Notes under the pieces: model-generated
Told to the model about the DNA's origin: nothing
Database searches by the model: none
Seen by the model: only the letters and a program-made list of their open reading frames with translations
In this document: piece after piece, positions 62,457 to 64,000 of the stretch
Position numbering within the stretch: position 1 is the first letter of the stretch
Layout of the letters: each line of letters begins with the position of its first letter
Translations under genes and position numbers: made by a program
Assembly: GCF_008639165.1 (NCBI RefSeq)
Contig: NZ_CP029197.1
Span: 744,001 to 808,000, forward strand
DNA from: Streptomyces venezuelae ATCC 10712
Lineage (GTDB): Bacteria; Actinomycetota; Actinomycetes; Streptomycetales; Streptomycetaceae
DNA: 64,000 bases
Direction: 5' to 3'

Positions 62457-63101
62457 GTGATCAGCGAGCCGAGCAGGTATTACGCGGTGGAGCTTCATGC
62501 CCTGCCGTCGCGGATCGGACAGGTCCGCCGGATTGTCTCCGCGCATCTGAGACATTGGCAGCTCGACGCCCTCGTCGACCATGCCGTGCTCGGTGTCACC
62601 GAGCTTCTGAGCAACGTCCACCGGCACGCCCAGCCGGACAAGCGGTGCACCGTCGAGATCGAGCTGCTGCTCGACCGCCTCACGGTCTCCGTCCGGGACT
62701 ACGACCCCCGCATACCGCAGGCGTGCTCCCCGGACCCGCTGGACGCCTACGACGAACTGGCCACGTCCGGTCGCGGACTCGCCATCGTCGGTGCCGTCAG
62801 CGAGAGTTGGGGCGTGCGGTCCTGCGGGACCGACGGGAAGGTCGTGTGGTTCACGCTCTCCGCCCCGCCCGCCGCCGTCCCGGCCGGGACGCGTGCCTAC
62901 GCGGTGTACGGCGCGATGACCGAGGGCCCGTTCCGGGGGTACGCGCCGTTCCCGGGCGTACCGCTCAGCGCCCCGGCCGAGCCGGCCGGCGCCCCGGACC
63001 CCGTGCGCGCACCGGCCCCCGTCGGCGTTCCGTCCGCCGTCGGTGTTCCGGCCACGGTCGTGGCCGCGGCCCGCCGGGTGCCGGCGGGCCGCGGGCGCTG
63101 A
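62457..63101 (+). CDS. HATPase_c-type ATP-binding protein (anti-sigma kinase family)
   Basis: 214 residues from GTG 62457, with GGGGAG ahead; the frame is open to 62406. Residues about 8-140 are a GHKL/HATPase domain like SpoIIAB and RsbW: VLGVTELLSNVHRHAQPDKR carries the N box, VRDYDPRIPQ the G1 box, and SGRGLAIVGAVSESWGV the G2 box. The Pro/Ala/Val-rich tail of about 60 residues is disordered. Such proteins bind ATP and can phosphorylate anti-anti-sigma factors or bind sigma factors; partners here are unknown. Confidence 0.85.
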   Translation: MISEPSRYYAVELHALPSRIGQVRRIVSAHLRHWQLDALVDHAVLGVTELLSNVHRHAQPDKRCTVEIELLLDRLTVSVRDYDPRIPQACSPDPLDAYDELATSGRGLAIVGAVSESWGVRSCGTDGKVVWFTLSAPPAAVPAGTRAYAVYGAMTEGPFRGYAPFPGVPLSAPAEPAGAPDPVRAPAPVGVPSAVGVPATVVAAARRVPAGRGR

Positions 63102-63125
63102 AGGGGTTCGCGGCACCCCCGCCGC

Positions 63126-64000
63126 TCACTCCGTGGCGATCGCCCGGAGGATCTCCAGGCGGGCCGCCCGGCGCGCCGGGCGCAGGGCCGCCACGGCCCC
63201 GGCGACGAGACCGACCACGGCCACCGTCGCGAGCCGCACCCCCGGTACGGCGAAGGCGAACGCGCCGTCGCCCGAGCCCTCCGAGGCGCGGACGAGCACC
63301 CAGCCGAGGAAGCCGCCGAGGACGAGCCCGCCGAGCGTGCCGAACGCGGCCACCAGGACCGACTCCCAGCGGACCATGGCACGCAGGTGGGCCCGGGTCT
63401 GCCCGACGGCCCGCAACAGCCCCAGCTCACGCGTCCGTTCGTGGACGGAGAGGGTGAGCGTGTTCGCGATGCCGAGCAGGGCGATCAGGACGGCCAGCGC
63501 GAGGAGCGCGTACACCAGGGTCAGCATCATGTCGATGCCGCCCGCCGAGGACTCCGCGTACTCCTCCCGGGTCTGCACCTCGGGCTGCCCGTACCGGTCC
63601 GCGACCGCCGTGACGGCCGCCTCGCCCCGTTCGGTGGTGACTCCGTCCGCGAAGGAGACGGCGACCAGGGCGTCCGAGTCCTGGGTGCGGTGCGGGGCCC
63701 ATGCCTCCCGGGTGAGCAGGTAGTCGCCGGCCAGGTCGGAGCGTTCGTAGACCGCCCGGACGGTGAAGGTGTGCCGGGTGCCGTCCGTGAAGGTCAGCTC
63801 GGCCGTCCGGCCGGGGGCCAGGCCCGAGGAGGCCGCCTCGTCGGCGGCGACGGCGAGCCCGTCCGTACCGAGTCCGCCCAGGGAGCCCCGTACGTCACCC
63901 AGGTCGAGGACGCGGGCGAGCGACGCCGGGTCGGTGACGGTCAGGGCGCGGCCCCGGCCGTCGACCTCGGCCACGCCGCGCCCCAGGCCCACGGCCGTGT
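63126..64000 (-). CDS. FtsX-family ABC transporter permease (start outside window)
   Basis: The frame is open through base 64000, so about 290 residues of the C-terminal end are visible. They form a large extracytoplasmic beta-rich part (TAELTFTDGTRHTFTVRAVY) followed by three membrane helices and the FtsX/MacB-type signature around HERTRELGLLRAVGQTRAHL, ending AARLEILRAIATE. This is the second FtsX domain of a large two-domain permease that exports or releases substrates from the membrane with a separate ATPase. The ATPase gene is presumably next, outside the window. Confidence 0.9.
   Translation of the reverse strand, partial: TAVGLGRGVAEVDGRGRALTVTDPASLARVLDLGDVRGSLGGLGTDGLAVAADEAASSGLAPGRTAELTFTDGTRHTFTVRAVYERSDLAGDYLLTREAWAPHRTQDSDALVAVSFADGVTTERGEAAVTAVADRYGQPEVQTREEYAESSAGGIDMMLTLVYALLALAVLIALLGIANTLTLSVHERTRELGLLRAVGQTRAHLRAMVRWESVLVAAFGTLGGLVLGGFLGWVLVRASEGSGDGAFAFAVPGVRLATVAVVGLVAGAVAALRPARRAARLEILRAIATE

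Overview
The window is Streptomyces-type DNA. GC content is very high, codon third positions are almost all G or C, GTG starts are frequent, and many families are ones typical of Streptomyces (RHS/Hint proteins, a DUF6643-like Pro-rich protein, Rv1733c-like membrane protein, PucR and DeoR regulators, HATPase anti-sigma-type kinases). Identifications rest on motif reading and knowledge of families; no database search was run.

Layout. 1-13.3 kb: the end of a PLP-dependent decarboxylase, then a 7.2-kb RHS polymorphic toxin gene with a Hint domain and a C-terminal deaminase-like toxin, its overlapping HEAT-like immunity gene, and, facing them across a shared terminator, a secreted DNRLRE/FG-GAP/LamG/ricin-B protein. 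13.6-20.2 kb: a YihY/BrkB membrane protein, SIR2 deacylase, SplB-like radical SAM protein, a group of small stress-type proteins (acidic hydrophilic, DUF4235, DUF3618-like, CsbD-like) around a decayed xanthine dehydrogenase, and an M20 amidohydrolase. 20.3-28.8 kb: five genes in one direction (TTC38-like, GCS2 carboxylate-amine ligase, AsnO-like amidotransferase, S9 peptidase, Orn/Lys/Arg decarboxylase-like), which look like a peptide-amide or amino-acid metabolism cluster.

28.8-41.3 kb is an accessory, decaying region. It holds pseudogenes (molybdopterin oxidoreductase, LRR protein split by TGA, pirin end, an unknown frameshifted gene), two SDR genes, orphan immunity-type proteins (SMI1/KNR4, DUF4240), an IS21 remnant, a tRNA 3'-end fragment, and two complete IS5-family elements lying end to end. 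Each IS has inverted repeats, TTA target duplications and a non-transposase passenger gene between the transposase and the right end.

41.4-64 kb is core-like: MHS-type MFS transporter, PucR regulator, 3-hydroxybutyrate-dehydrogenase-like SDR, NUDIX hydrolase, apolipoprotein N-acyltransferase, PH-like membrane protein, glutamate-racemase-family protein, HpnB-like glycosyltransferase, MOSC protein, a parallel beta-helix/AAA+ fusion, a membrane hydrolase interrupted by an in-frame TGA, a DeoR regulator with two SRPBCC genes, a Cds1-type PLP enzyme, an HATPase protein and the end of an FtsX-type permease.

Three observations deserve most attention: the pair of passenger-carrying IS5 elements; tandem repeat arrays that begin at or just after stop codons of several unrelated genes, three of which copy the last codons and the stop itself; and the AsnO/GCS2/peptidase/decarboxylase cluster.
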